Of a stretch of 64,000 bases of DNA, positions 26,581 through 35,462 are shown one piece after another. Below the pieces are notes generated by a model. It had not been told where the DNA came from. It worked only from the letters and a program-made list of their open reading frames with translations, and ran no database searches. Position 1 is the first letter of the stretch, and each line of letters begins with the position of its first letter. The position numbers were made by a program, and so were the translations under genes. Source of the DNA: Streptomyces nigra (lineage in GTDB: Bacteria > Actinomycetota > Actinomycetes > Streptomycetales > Streptomycetaceae); NCBI RefSeq assembly GCF_003074055.1, contig NZ_CP029043.1, positions 5,696,501-5,760,500 on the forward strand, given 5' to 3'.

Positions 26581-28629
26581 GTGTCCAAACTGACCGACCT
26601 GCCCAAGCGGATCCTCATCGGGCGTGCCCTGCGCAGCGACCGGCTCGGGGAGACCCTCCTGCCGAAGCGCATCGCCCTGCCCGTGTTCGCTTCCGACCCG
26701 CTGTCCTCGGTGGCGTACGCGCCCGGCGAGGTGTTGCTGGTCCTCTCCATCGCGGGCGTGTCGGCCTACCACTTCAGCCCCTGGATCGCCGCCGCGGTCG
26801 TCGTGCTGATGTTCACGGTGGTCGCCTCCTACCGGCAGAACGTGCACGCCTATCCGAGCGGCGGCGGCGACTACGAGGTCGCCACCACCAACCTCGGCCC
26901 CAAGGCCGGGCTCACGGTCGCGAGCGCCCTGCTCGTCGACTACGTCCTGACCGTGGCCGTGTCCATCTCCTCCGGCATCGAGAACCTCGGCTCCGCGATC
27001 CCGTTCGTCGTCGAGCACAAGGTCGAGTGCGCGGTCGGTGTGATCCTGCTGCTCACCGTGATGAACCTGCGGGGCGTCAAGGAGTCCGGCGGGCTGTTCG
27101 CCATCCCGACGTACGTGTTCGTCGCGGGCGTCTTCATCATGATCGCGTGGGGCGCGTTCCGCGGGATCGTCCTCGGCGACACCATGCGGGCGCCCACCGC
27201 GACGCTCGAGATCAAGCCCGAGCACCAGGGACTCGCGGGCTTCGCGCTCGTCTTCCTGCTGCTGCGCGCCTTCTCCTCCGGATGCGCCGCGCTCACCGGC
27301 GTCGAGGCGATCTCCAACGGCGTCCCGGCCTTCCGCAAGCCCAAGTCGAGGAACGCCGCGACCACGCTGGCCCTGATGGGCCTGCTCGCCGTCACCATGT
27401 TCTGCGGCATCATCGGGCTCGCCATGGCCACCAAGGTCCGCATGGCCGAGAACCCGGCCGTCGACCTGATCAAGGACGGCGTCGCCGTCGGCTCCGGCTA
27501 TGTCCAGAACCCGGTCATCACCCAGGTCGCCGAGGCCGTCTTCGGCAAGGACACCTTCTTCTTCGTCGTGCTCGCCGCGGCCACCGCCCTCGTGCTGTTC
27601 CTGGCCGCCAACACCGCCTACAACGGCTTCCCGGTGCTCGGCTCGATCCTCGCCCAGGACCGCTATCTGCCCCGCCAGCTGCACACCCGCGGCGACCGGC
27701 TCGCCTTCTCCAACGGCATCGTGCTGCTCGCCGGCGCCGCCGCTCTCCTCGTCTGGATCTACGGCGCCGACTCCACCAGGCTGATCCAGCTCTACATCGT
27801 CGGCGTGTTCGTGTCGTTCACGCTCAGCCAGATCGGCATGGTCCGGCACTGGAACCGGCTGCTGGCCACCGAGCGGGACCAGGCCAAGCGGCGTCACATG
27901 ATCCGCTCCCGTGCGATCAACACCTTCGGCGCCTTCTTCACCGGCCTCGTCCTGATCGTCGTCCTCGTCACCAAGTTCACCCACGGCGCCTGGGTGGCCC
28001 TGCTCGGCATGGTCATCTTCTACGGCACGATGACCGCGATCCGTCGCCACTACGACCGCGTCTCCGCGGAGCTCGCCGCCCCCGAGGGCCCCAGCGACGA
28101 CAGCGCACGGCCCTCCCGGGTGCACTCGGTCGTCCTGGTCTCCAAGCTCCACCGTCCCGCGCTGCGCGCCCTGGCCTACGCCAAGCTGCTGCGCTCGGAC
28201 ACCCTGGAGGCGCTCAGCGTCAACGTCGACCCGGCCGAGACCAAGGCGCTGCGCGAGGAGTGGGAGCGGCGCGGCATCGACGTACCGCTGAAGGTCCTCG
28301 ACTCGCCCTACCGCGAGATCACGCGCCCGATCATCGAGTACGTCAAGAGCCTCCGCAAGGAGTCCCCGCGCGACGCGGTGTCGGTGATCATCCCCGAGTA
28401 CGTCGTCGGCCACTGGTACGAGCACCTGCTCCACAACCAGAGCGCGCTGCGCCTGAAGGGGCGGCTGCTGTTCACCCCCGGCGTCATGGTGACCTCGGTC
28501 CCGTACCAGCTCGAGTCCTCCGAGGCCGCGAAGCTGCGGGCCCGTAAGCGCGGGGAGTGGAACGCGCCGGGTTCGGTACGGCGGGGGCCGGCGCAGGAGC
28601 GGCCGAAGGAGCCCGAGACCCGGAAGTGA
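26581..28629 (+). CDS. APC family permease
   Basis: This 682-residue transporter has about 12 membrane helices (residues ~30-460), opening with FASDPLSSVAYAPGEVLLVLS, which is typical of APC permeases related to KUP/KimA-like potassium or amino-acid carriers. A ~200-residue cytoplasmic C-terminal domain with HSVVLVSKLHRPALRALAYA resembles a universal-stress fold. The neighbouring TrkA pair favours potassium transport regulated by RCK subunits; an amino-acid substrate cannot be ruled out. Confidence 0.87.
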   Translation: MSKLTDLPKRILIGRALRSDRLGETLLPKRIALPVFASDPLSSVAYAPGEVLLVLSIAGVSAYHFSPWIAAAVVVLMFTVVASYRQNVHAYPSGGGDYEVATTNLGPKAGLTVASALLVDYVLTVAVSISSGIENLGSAIPFVVEHKVECAVGVILLLTVMNLRGVKESGGLFAIPTYVFVAGVFIMIAWGAFRGIVLGDTMRAPTATLEIKPEHQGLAGFALVFLLLRAFSSGCAALTGVEAISNGVPAFRKPKSRNAATTLALMGLLAVTMFCGIIGLAMATKVRMAENPAVDLIKDGVAVGSGYVQNPVITQVAEAVFGKDTFFFVVLAAATALVLFLAANTAYNGFPVLGSILAQDRYLPRQLHTRGDRLAFSNGIVLLAGAAALLVWIYGADSTRLIQLYIVGVFVSFTLSQIGMVRHWNRLLATERDQAKRRHMIRSRAINTFGAFFTGLVLIVVLVTKFTHGAWVALLGMVIFYGTMTAIRRHYDRVSAELAAPEGPSDDSARPSRVHSVVLVSKLHRPALRALAYAKLLRSDTLEALSVNVDPAETKALREEWERRGIDVPLKVLDSPYREITRPIIEYVKSLRKESPRDAVSVIIPEYVVGHWYEHLLHNQSALRLKGRLLFTPGVMVTSVPYQLESSEAAKLRARKRGEWNAPGSVRRGPAQERPKEPETRK

Positions 28630-28761
28630 CCGGGCCCGGCAAGAGAGTGCGCGGGCGCACGTAGACTGGTGGGCTGGTGTCGGGCCGACCGCGGAAACCC
28701 GTGCGCCCCGGCCCCCCTGAACCCCCCTCCCCAACCCCTTTCGATCTGGAGTCACCCCACC

Positions 28762-30102
28762 ATGCAGGCAGAAGAGAAGAAGTCGCCGGTGAGGTCGCTG
28801 GTGGGGGAGGAGTACGAGGTCGAGATCGGCCCCGTCGCCCACGGCGGGCACTGCATCGCCCGCACCGACGCCGGCCAGGTGCTGTTCGTCCGGCACACCC
28901 TGCCCGGCGAGCGCGTCGTGGCCCGGGTGACCGAGGGCGAGGAGGGCGACCGCTTCCTGCGCGCGGACGCCGTGGAGATCCTGTCCGCCTCCAAGGACCG
29001 TATCGAGGCGCCCTGCCCGTTCGCCGGGCCCGGCCGCTGCGGCGGCTGCGACTGGCAGCACGCCAAGCCCGGAGCGCAGCGCCGCCTCAAGGGCGAGGTC
29101 GTCGTGGAGCAGTTGCAGCGGCTCGCGGGACTGTCCCCCGAGGACGTCGGCTGGGACGGCACCGTGATGCCGGCCGAGGGCGACAAGCTGCCCGCCGGGC
29201 AGGTGCCGCAGTGGCGTACCCGCGTGCAGTACGCCGTCGACGCGGACGGGCACGCCGGTCTGCGCCGGCACCGCTCGCACGACGTGGAGCGGATCGACCA
29301 CTGCATGATCGCCGCCGAGGGCGTCAGCGAGCTGGGCGTCGAGAAGCGGGACTGGTCCGGCATGGCGTCGGTGGAGGCGATCGCGGCGACCGGTTCCCAG
29401 GACCGCCAGGTCATCCTGACGCCGCGGCCGGGGGCGCGCCTCCCGATCGTCGAGCTCGACCGCCCGGTCTCCGTCATGCGCGTCGGCGAGAAGGACGGCG
29501 GCACGCACCGGGTGCACGGCCGCCCCTTCGTCCGCGAGCGCGCCGACGGCCGTACCTACCGCGTCGGCAGCGGCGGCTTCTGGCAGGTCCACCCGAAGGC
29601 CGCGGACACCCTGGTGACGGCCGTCATGCAGGGCCTGCTGCCCCGCAAGGGCGACATGGCCCTGGACCTGTACTGCGGCGTGGGCCTCTTCGCGGGCGCC
29701 CTCGCCGACCGCCTCGGCGACAAGGGCGCGGTCCTCGGCATCGAGTCCGGCAAGCGCGCGGTGGAGGACGCCCGCCACAACCTGGCCGACTTCGAACGGG
29801 TCCGCATCGAGCAGGGCAAGGTCGAATCGGTCCTGCCGCGCACGGGCATCACCGAGGTCGACCTGATCGTCCTGGACCCCCCGCGCGCGGGCGCGGGCCG
29901 CAGGACGGTCGCACACCTGTCGTCCCTGTCCGCCCGCCGCATCGCCTACGTGGCCTGCGACCCGGCGGCCCTGGCCCGGGACCTGGCGTACTTCCGGGAC
30001 GGGGGGTACCGGGTGCGGTCGCTGCGGGTGTTCGACCTGTTCCCGATGACGCATCACGTGGAGTGCGTGGCGATTCTGGAGCCTGCGGCGAAGGGGACGT
30101 GA
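28762..30102 (+). CDS. TRAM-domain class I SAM-dependent RNA methyltransferase (RlmD/TrmA-like)
   Basis: This 446-residue enzyme has an N-terminal TRAM beta-barrel (EYEVEIGPVAHGGHCIAR), an iron-sulfur cysteine set (CPFAGPGRCGGCDWQHA plus a later Cys), and a Rossmann methyltransferase domain with LDLYCGVGLFAGALAD. The motif LDPPRAGAG and the catalytic Cys in YVACDPAALARDL identify it as a 5-methyluridine RNA methyltransferase. It would methylate 23S rRNA or tRNA. The ATG at 28762 puts TRAM at the usual place. It is the last core gene before the biosynthetic cluster. Confidence 0.9.
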   Translation: MQAEEKKSPVRSLVGEEYEVEIGPVAHGGHCIARTDAGQVLFVRHTLPGERVVARVTEGEEGDRFLRADAVEILSASKDRIEAPCPFAGPGRCGGCDWQHAKPGAQRRLKGEVVVEQLQRLAGLSPEDVGWDGTVMPAEGDKLPAGQVPQWRTRVQYAVDADGHAGLRRHRSHDVERIDHCMIAAEGVSELGVEKRDWSGMASVEAIAATGSQDRQVILTPRPGARLPIVELDRPVSVMRVGEKDGGTHRVHGRPFVRERADGRTYRVGSGGFWQVHPKAADTLVTAVMQGLLPRKGDMALDLYCGVGLFAGALADRLGDKGAVLGIESGKRAVEDARHNLADFERVRIEQGKVESVLPRTGITEVDLIVLDPPRAGAGRRTVAHLSSLSARRIAYVACDPAALARDLAYFRDGGYRVRSLRVFDLFPMTHHVECVAILEPAAKGT

Positions 30103-30715
30103 CCCGCACTCTTCTCGGATTTCCCGGGCGGATGCGGGTGCCACCCGCGCCCCCCCACAGCACTTCGCACCGCACTCCGTGGCGGCACACCGGTACCGGA
30201 GCTGGGCGGGCCTGGTCCTCGGTCGCTCGCCGTACGGGAGGGCGAACGGGCTCGGACCGGCGAGACGGTGGCGCGGTCCGCCGTCCGGCACGGTGCGGGC
30301 GTACGCGCGGACCGGTCCGGCGAGCGTGTAGCGGCCGGGGCCGACGGGACGGTTGCGAGCCATACGCGTCGTACATGCAGACGATGTGCAGATCGCCGTC
30401 TCCGGGAGGCCGACCGAGGAGCCGCCGTCGACGACGCGTGCGCTGCCACGGCCGGACGATGAACACTTCACCGTGGTCGTCTGGAGAAACGATGAGGGGC
30501 TGGGACGAGCTGCCGGCGGAGTGATCCGGTTCCCGCTGCCATCTGGGTCGCGAGGTCCCCCGCCCACGGTGGCACATGCACTCCGGGTACGGCGAAGGCG
30601 TCGCCCCAGGTAGCTGTCCCATAAAGCGGGGAAGTCTCCGAATCCGCGGCGGCGGCCATCATGACTGGGCGACAGCAGTGTCCGGTTGTGCTTCCCTCCG
30701 CTGGAGTGATGAGAC
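30103..30715. other. junction between core chromosome and biosynthetic cluster
   Basis: This 613-base stretch has no convincing coding sequence in any frame: codon bias is weak and predicted peptides are arginine-rich. GC content is a little lower than around it. It may contain decayed gene sequence and the promoter of the alkylproline operon. An ACTG-N8-CAGT inverted repeat lies at 30664-30679 near that promoter. Confidence 0.45.
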
Positions 30716-31216
30716 ATGAACGAGACGCCATCGGCCGTCACCGTGGCGGCCCACGTCCGATCTCCAAGACCGCGGTTTCATCACGTCGGAGTGCAGACGA
30801 CCGACCTCGCGAACAGCGTCCGCTGGTACGAGGACTTCCTCGGCTGCCGGCAGGCCTGGGCGCTCGACCGGTTCTCGGATCTGACCCGCAGTCGCCTGCC
30901 GGGCATCCGCGAGCTGACCGAGATGGTTCTCGGTGACGTCCGGATCCACCTCTTCGACCGGCCCGGCCGGAACTGTGATCCGTCCGAGAGCGCCGTGCAG
31001 TTCCAGCATTTCTGCTTCAGCCTGGACGCTCCCGAGGACCTTGTCCGGCTGCGGGAGCGCTGGATCGAACTGCACGGCTCCGGCCGCTACACGTTCGCGC
31101 TCGACGAGCCCCCGACCGACATCGTCGTCGACGCCGACGGTGTGCAGAGCTTCTACGCGTACGACGTCAACGGGCTGGAGTTCGAGTTCACCTACGTACC
31201 GGACGGCCAGTCATGA
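30716..31216 (+). CDS. VOC dioxygenase, probable L-DOPA 2,3-dioxygenase (LmbB1-like)
   Basis: This 166-residue single-unit VOC protein begins with a metal-ligand histidine strand (FHHVGVQTTDLANSVRWYEDFLG), has a second histidine region (VQFQHFCFSLD) and ends with a conserved Tyr/Glu strand (YDVNGLEFEFTYV) supplying the Glu ligand. LmbB1/SibV-type enzymes of the lincomycin and pyrrolobenzodiazepine pathways are VOC proteins that cleave L-DOPA between carbons 2 and 3. The assignment rests on the next two genes, which are homologues of the flanking steps. The ATG has GGAG about 10 bases upstream. It overlaps the next gene by four bases. Confidence 0.68.
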   Translation: MNETPSAVTVAAHVRSPRPRFHHVGVQTTDLANSVRWYEDFLGCRQAWALDRFSDLTRSRLPGIRELTEMVLGDVRIHLFDRPGRNCDPSESAVQFQHFCFSLDAPEDLVRLRERWIELHGSGRYTFALDEPPTDIVVDADGVQSFYAYDVNGLEFEFTYVPDGQS

Positions 31217-32172
31217 AAGCCTCCGGCAGCGGCGCGTTGTGTGACTTGCCGTCCGTGGGCCGCTGGGACTTCGGCGGCTTCGCCTATGCCACCGAGCCGC
31301 TCGTCCTGCCGGGCGTGGGTGAACCCGACGGCCCGGCCGACGACGGTCCCGCGGTGGACTACGCCGGAAGCTGCCGGCATCTGGCCGCTCTCGGCCAGCG
31401 GGGACTGCTCATCCCCGAGGTCGAACCGTGCGAGTCGCCGGAGGAGCTGTTCTGGTTCCGCTGGCTGACCGGTCATCAGGTGTGCTTCATCGTGTGGCGT
31501 CTGATCGCCCAGCTCGTCGACGACCTCGCCGAGGAGCGGCGTCCGGTGGCCGAGGCGCTGCCCCTGATCAGCCGTTACGTGGACGGCTACTCAGCGATGC
31601 TGCTGTACACCGGATCCTGCCCGCCCGACCTCTACAACGCCCTGATCCGGCCGAGCATGCGAAGGCGGCACCGCGCCTTCAGCGGCGCCTGGGCGCCGGA
31701 CTACTGGCCCATCCGCGACCTGTTCCGTCGCCGTCGGCTGCCGGGCACGGTCGACGCGGACGCCGGTGAACTGCACGACTCCATCAGTCTGCTGCACCTC
31801 GTCCATGACGGCGTCGCCGCACGGCTCGTCGCCAACGGTCGGTCCCTGCTGCGCGAGGCGGCCGTCCGTGGCCCCGGCCACCGGCCCGCCGGGCTCATCT
31901 ACGACGCGTACTTCACGACGCTGCGCGCCCCGGTCACGCGGCACGAGGTCGTGGCCCAGCTCCTGCGCCGGCTCGTGGCCATCGCCCAGGACGTCGCCGC
32001 GAACGGTTTGTACGCGGCCGACGACACCGTCCGGCCCGCCGAGCTGCGGACGGCCGAAGTGATCAAGTGCGAGAACGGGCTGGTCGACATCCTGCACGGG
32101 GTCGCCCAGCAGGCGTGCGACCTGCCGTCCCAGCTGCTGCACGCCCCACGTCCGGGCATGGCGGAGGAGTGA
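31213..32172 (+). CDS. probable heme-dependent L-tyrosine 3-hydroxylase (LmbB2/SfmD-like)
   Basis: This 319-residue soluble protein has no signal peptide. It resembles the LmbB2/Orf13/SibU and SfmD heme proteins that hydroxylate tyrosine to L-DOPA: conserved-looking blocks include YTGSCPPDLYNALIRPSMRR, HRAFSGAWAPDYWPIRDLF, a histidine pair in LHLVHDGVA and a late HGVAQQACDLPSQLLH stretch with His and Cys that could serve heme binding. The family is about 300 residues, as here. I recall the family pattern but could not align it, so the call leans on context between a VOC dioxygenase and a gamma-glutamyltransferase homologue. Overlaps the previous gene by four bases. Confidence 0.6.
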   Translation: MKASGSGALCDLPSVGRWDFGGFAYATEPLVLPGVGEPDGPADDGPAVDYAGSCRHLAALGQRGLLIPEVEPCESPEELFWFRWLTGHQVCFIVWRLIAQLVDDLAEERRPVAEALPLISRYVDGYSAMLLYTGSCPPDLYNALIRPSMRRRHRAFSGAWAPDYWPIRDLFRRRRLPGTVDADAGELHDSISLLHLVHDGVAARLVANGRSLLREAAVRGPGHRPAGLIYDAYFTTLRAPVTRHEVVAQLLRRLVAIAQDVAANGLYAADDTVRPAELRTAEVIKCENGLVDILHGVAQQACDLPSQLLHAPRPGMAEE

Positions 32173-32176
32173 GCCG

Positions 32177-33982
32177 ATGACCGTTCTGCGACCGGAGCTG
32201 ACCGGAACCCTCGGCGGCGTCGCCGCGACGCACTGGCTCGCGTCCGCCGTCGGCATGGGCGTCCTGGAACGCGGTGGCAACGCCTTCGACGCGGCGGCAG
32301 CCGCCGGGTTCGCCCTCCAGATCGTCGAACCGCACTCCAACGGACCGGGCGGCGACGTCGTCATCGCCGTCTACTCCCGCGCGAGCGACACGGTCCGTGT
32401 CATCTGCGGACAGGGGCCGATGCCGCAGGCGGCCACCATCGACGCGTTCGCCGCCCGGGGCGTCAAGCAGATACCCGCCGGCGGTCTGCTCCCGGCTACC
32501 GTGCCCGGCGCCTTCGGGGCATGGATGCGCCTGCTCGGCGAATACGGCACGATGCCGCTGGAGTCGGTCCTCGAACCGGCCATCGGCTACGCCTCGCGCG
32601 GTTATCCGCTGCTGCCCGCCGCCGCGACGACCATCGACGCCATGTCCGGACTCTTCCGCACCCACTGGAGCGAGTCCGCCCGCGTCTACCTGCCCGGCGG
32701 TGCGGCGCCCGCGCCGGGGACGCGGATGCGCAACGAGGTGCTGGCCGACACCTACCGCCGGATCGTGCGTGAGGCGAAGGGGACGTCGGCCGACCGCGAG
32801 GCGCAGATCGAGGCCGCGCACACCGCCTTCTACCAGGGCTTCGTCGCCGAGGCCATCGACCGCTTCGCCCGCACGGCCGACGTGTTCGACTCGACCGGCA
32901 GCTCGCACCGCGGCCTGCTGACCGGCGACGACCTGGCCACCTGGCAGCCGTCCGTCGAGGAGGCGTGCGTACTGCCGTACGGCGACTTCACCGTCCACAA
33001 GCCCGGCCCCTGGTCCCAGGGCCCGGTCTTCCTCCAGCAGTTGGCGCTGCTGGAAGGCTGCGACCTGCGTGGCATGGGTCTCGGCAGCGGCGCGTACGTC
33101 CACACCGTCGCGGAGGCGGCCAAGCTCGCCTTCGCCGACCGGGAGGCGTGGTACGGCGACCCGGACCACACCCCGGTGCCGCTGGACGAACTGCTGGCAC
33201 CCGGATACAACGCGCGGCGGCGCGCACTCATCGGCGAGGAGGCCGACCTCGACCCGCAACCGGGCCGGCCGGGAGGCGCCCAGCCGTGGATCCCGCAGCC
33301 GGATCCGCAGGAGCCGGGCGTCGACGAGCCGGAGTGGGTGGCCCACTTGCGCAGCGGCCTGCCCACCGTCACCCCGGCCGGGCCCCGGGCCGGCGCCGGG
33401 AACACCTGCACGGTCGCGGTCGCCGACGCCTGGGGAAACCTGGTCGTCGCCGTGCCGAGCGGGGGTTGGCTCAAGAGCTCACCGGTGATCCCCGGCCTCG
33501 GCTTCGCGCTCGGCACCCGCGGCCAGACGGCCTGGCTCAGCGAGGGGCATCCCAACTCGCTGGCCCCTGGACGGCGTCCCCGCACCACCCTGAGCCCCAC
33601 CATCGTGCTGCGCGACGGCGCCCCGTTCCTCGCCTTCGGCACCCCTGGCGGCGACCAGCAGGACCAGTGGACGCTCCACGCGTTCCTCGCCGTCGCCGTG
33701 TTCGGCCTCGAGCCGCAGGCGGCAGCCGAACTCCCCGCCTGGCACATCGACCACTTCGCCCAGTCGTTCGCGCCGCGTCTGTCGCGGCCCGGTGTGGTCG
33801 TCGTGGAGGGCTCGTTCGACGCCGAGGTGCTGGCGGAGCTGGAACGCAGGGGCCACCGGCTGGACGTGGTGCCGCGCTCCACGCTCGGCAAGGTCTGTTC
33901 CGCCGGTGTCGACCCGGCCACCGGTTTCCTGCGGGCCTCAGCCGGCCCGCGCGGCCGCCAGGCGTACGCGGTGTGCCGTTGA
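32177..33982 (+). CDS. gamma-glutamyltransferase homologue (LmbA/alkylproline-pathway type)
   Basis: This 601-residue N-terminal-nucleophile hydrolase homologue shows the GGT start (GVAATHWLASAVGMGVLERGGNAFDAAAA), the NGPGGDVV substrate region and the self-processing site, here GNTCTVAVAD with Thr410 as nucleophile in place of the usual NTTH. No signal peptide is present, unlike periplasmic GGTs, so it acts in the cytosol. In alkylproline pathways such proteins cleave a C-C bond, removing an oxalyl unit from the cyclised seco-DOPA intermediate. The gene is four bases after the hydroxylase gene. An ordinary peptidase role is possible but less likely here. Confidence 0.8.
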   Translation: MTVLRPELTGTLGGVAATHWLASAVGMGVLERGGNAFDAAAAAGFALQIVEPHSNGPGGDVVIAVYSRASDTVRVICGQGPMPQAATIDAFAARGVKQIPAGGLLPATVPGAFGAWMRLLGEYGTMPLESVLEPAIGYASRGYPLLPAAATTIDAMSGLFRTHWSESARVYLPGGAAPAPGTRMRNEVLADTYRRIVREAKGTSADREAQIEAAHTAFYQGFVAEAIDRFARTADVFDSTGSSHRGLLTGDDLATWQPSVEEACVLPYGDFTVHKPGPWSQGPVFLQQLALLEGCDLRGMGLGSGAYVHTVAEAAKLAFADREAWYGDPDHTPVPLDELLAPGYNARRRALIGEEADLDPQPGRPGGAQPWIPQPDPQEPGVDEPEWVAHLRSGLPTVTPAGPRAGAGNTCTVAVADAWGNLVVAVPSGGWLKSSPVIPGLGFALGTRGQTAWLSEGHPNSLAPGRRPRTTLSPTIVLRDGAPFLAFGTPGGDQQDQWTLHAFLAVAVFGLEPQAAAELPAWHIDHFAQSFAPRLSRPGVVVVEGSFDAEVLAELERRGHRLDVVPRSTLGKVCSAGVDPATGFLRASAGPRGRQAYAVCR

Positions 33983-34006
33983 CTCCGATCGTCTGAGGCG
34001 GTTTCC

Positions 34007-34708
34007 ATGTTCGTGCCCAGCCATTACCGGATCCAGGACGAGAACTGGCACCGCCGGATCATCGACGGCCATCCGTTGGCGACGCTCACCACCAACGGCC
34101 CCACGGTGCCGTGGGCGTCGCGGCTGCCCGCCCTCGTCGCGCCCGGCGAGCCCCGGACCGGCCCGCTCGCCGGCACGGAGCTGTACGGGCATCTCAACCG
34201 CGCCAACCCGCACTGGAAGGCGCTCACCGACGGCGGCTACGCCCGGCTGATGTTCGACGGGCCGGGCGGGTTCGTCACCCCGGCGGTCTATCCGGACGGC
34301 CCGTCCGCTCCGACATGGAACTTCGCGGCCGTCCACGTGTGCGGGAAGCTGCGGCTGATCGACGATCCGGAGGAGACGCTCCAGGTCGTCCGCTGGACCG
34401 CCCAACGCCTCGAGGAGCGCTTCGGCGCCGGCTGGGACCAGACGTCCTCGGTCGGCTACTTCCGACGGCTCCTGCCGGGAGTCGGAGCGTTCCGGCTCCG
34501 CGTCGAGGAGGTGGAGGGCCTCTTCAAGTTCAGCCAGGAGAAGCCGGCCGACGTGCAGGAGTCGGTGATCCGGCGCTATGAGGCCGATGAGAGCGGTGCC
34601 GGCCGTGCCCTCGCCCACCTGATGCGCGAGGCCGGGATGGGACGGACGGCCGAGGTCGCGCCGGCCGGTGCGACGGCGGACGGCGCCCGCGGGGTCTGCC
34701 CGTTCTGA
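34007..34708 (+). CDS. FMN-binding split-barrel protein (PaiB family)
   Basis: This 233-residue protein has the PaiB-like opening MFVPSHYRIQDENWHRRIID, the GHLNRANPHWK flavin-site segment (here YGHLNRANPHWK) and the TWNFAAVHVCGKLRLIDD core. PaiB homologues bind FMN and are often named transcriptional repressors, but many split-barrel proteins are flavin or F420 reductases. As the fourth gene of the alkylproline-type operon, it may reduce an unsaturated intermediate, replacing the luciferase-like F420 reductase (LmbY) used elsewhere. This is inference; regulation is the alternative. Confidence 0.72.
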   Translation: MFVPSHYRIQDENWHRRIIDGHPLATLTTNGPTVPWASRLPALVAPGEPRTGPLAGTELYGHLNRANPHWKALTDGGYARLMFDGPGGFVTPAVYPDGPSAPTWNFAAVHVCGKLRLIDDPEETLQVVRWTAQRLEERFGAGWDQTSSVGYFRRLLPGVGAFRLRVEEVEGLFKFSQEKPADVQESVIRRYEADESGAGRALAHLMREAGMGRTAEVAPAGATADGARGVCPF

Positions 34709-34735
34709 CCGATCAGGGATAGGGGTCCGGGCTGA

Positions 34736-34765
34736 TCGACCGCAGCGTGGGCCGCCTCGTAACGT
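34736..34765 (+). promoter_or_regulatory. promoter of the 2OG oxygenase gene, leaderless transcript
   Basis: TCGACC (34736-34741) and TAACGT (34760-34765) are 18 bases apart. The ATG at 34773 lies seven bases beyond the -10 and has no ribosome site, so a leaderless mRNA is expected. A CGATCAG/CTGATCG inverted repeat (about 34710-34738) overlaps the -35. Confidence 0.5.
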
Positions 34766-34772
34766 GCGACGC

Positions 34773-35462
34773 ATGGCACTCATCGCTCACACCGCGCAGG
34801 CGCTCCCCGACGAGACGCTGGACCAGCTGCGTTCGGCCGTCGCGATGGCCACCCGACCCGACCGGCTCGGCGGCCGCAGCCCCTACCACTACACCTTCTG
34901 GTACGCGCTCGAGACTCCGCCGCGCAACCTGGTCGAGACGGCGGTGCGCGATCACCTGGTGCACCACATTCCCGCGCAGGTGCGGGAGGCGGCCGTAGGA
35001 GTCGAGTGGTGGCTCGGGCGGCTCACGTCGCCGTACGCCTCGAACTTCGAGTTCGGTCTGCACCGGGACATCGGGGAGGACCCGGGCACGGGGGAGCTGG
35101 TGTCCCCGACGCTGTCCAGCGTCATGTACCTGAACGACGTGGCGGACGGGCCGCTGCTCGTCTTCGGGGGTGAGCCCGCACCGGACGCCCCTGACCGGGA
35201 GTTCGTGCTGCCGGCCGAGAACCTCTACGTCACGTTCCCGGGTCATCTGTGGCACGCCGTGGGCAGTCGCGTGGACGTCGGCCTGCCCCCGGAGTCGCCG
35301 GCCGCTCCCGAACACCGGGAACGGCTGACGGTCCTCGTGAACTGGTGGACGTACCAGCCCGGTGACATCGCCGCCGAGCCGATGAAACAGGTCGCCGCCG
35401 CGTACGACGGCTCGATGTACCCCGAGCTGCGGGCGGGAGCCGGGTCTCAGATCTCCTCGTAG
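34773..35462 (+). CDS. 2-oxoglutarate/Fe(II)-dependent oxygenase
   Basis: This 229-residue protein has the jelly-roll facial triad: His97 and Asp99 in GLHRDIGED, and a distal His in FPGHLWHAV (His158 or His161), with Arg184 in RERLTVLVNWW as the oxoglutarate anchor. It would hydroxylate, desaturate or otherwise oxidise an amino acid or peptide of this pathway. It has its own promoter 64 bases after the PaiB gene and its 3' end overlaps the convergent NRPS gene by 16 bases. The substrate is unknown; a free amino acid or carrier-bound residue are both possible. Confidence 0.75.
   Translation: MALIAHTAQALPDETLDQLRSAVAMATRPDRLGGRSPYHYTFWYALETPPRNLVETAVRDHLVHHIPAQVREAAVGVEWWLGRLTSPYASNFEFGLHRDIGEDPGTGELVSPTLSSVMYLNDVADGPLLVFGGEPAPDAPDREFVLPAENLYVTFPGHLWHAVGSRVDVGLPPESPAAPEHRERLTVLVNWWTYQPGDIAAEPMKQVAAAYDGSMYPELRAGAGSQISS

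Noticed and set aside
30268..30613. Short open frames in the junction region (64 and 86 codons)
   Set aside because: No ribosome sites, poor codon bias and no domain similarity.
30664..30679. ACTG-N8-CAGT inverted repeat before the alkylproline operon
   Set aside because: The half-sites are only four bases long and the spacing does not fit StrR/NovG sites (N11), so it could be chance.
26527..30741. A 1404-codon open frame on the minus strand
   Set aside because: It lies antisense to the permease and RNA methyltransferase genes, which have clear families. Its translation is low-complexity Gly/Asp/Glu/His-rich, as expected for an antisense frame in high-GC DNA.
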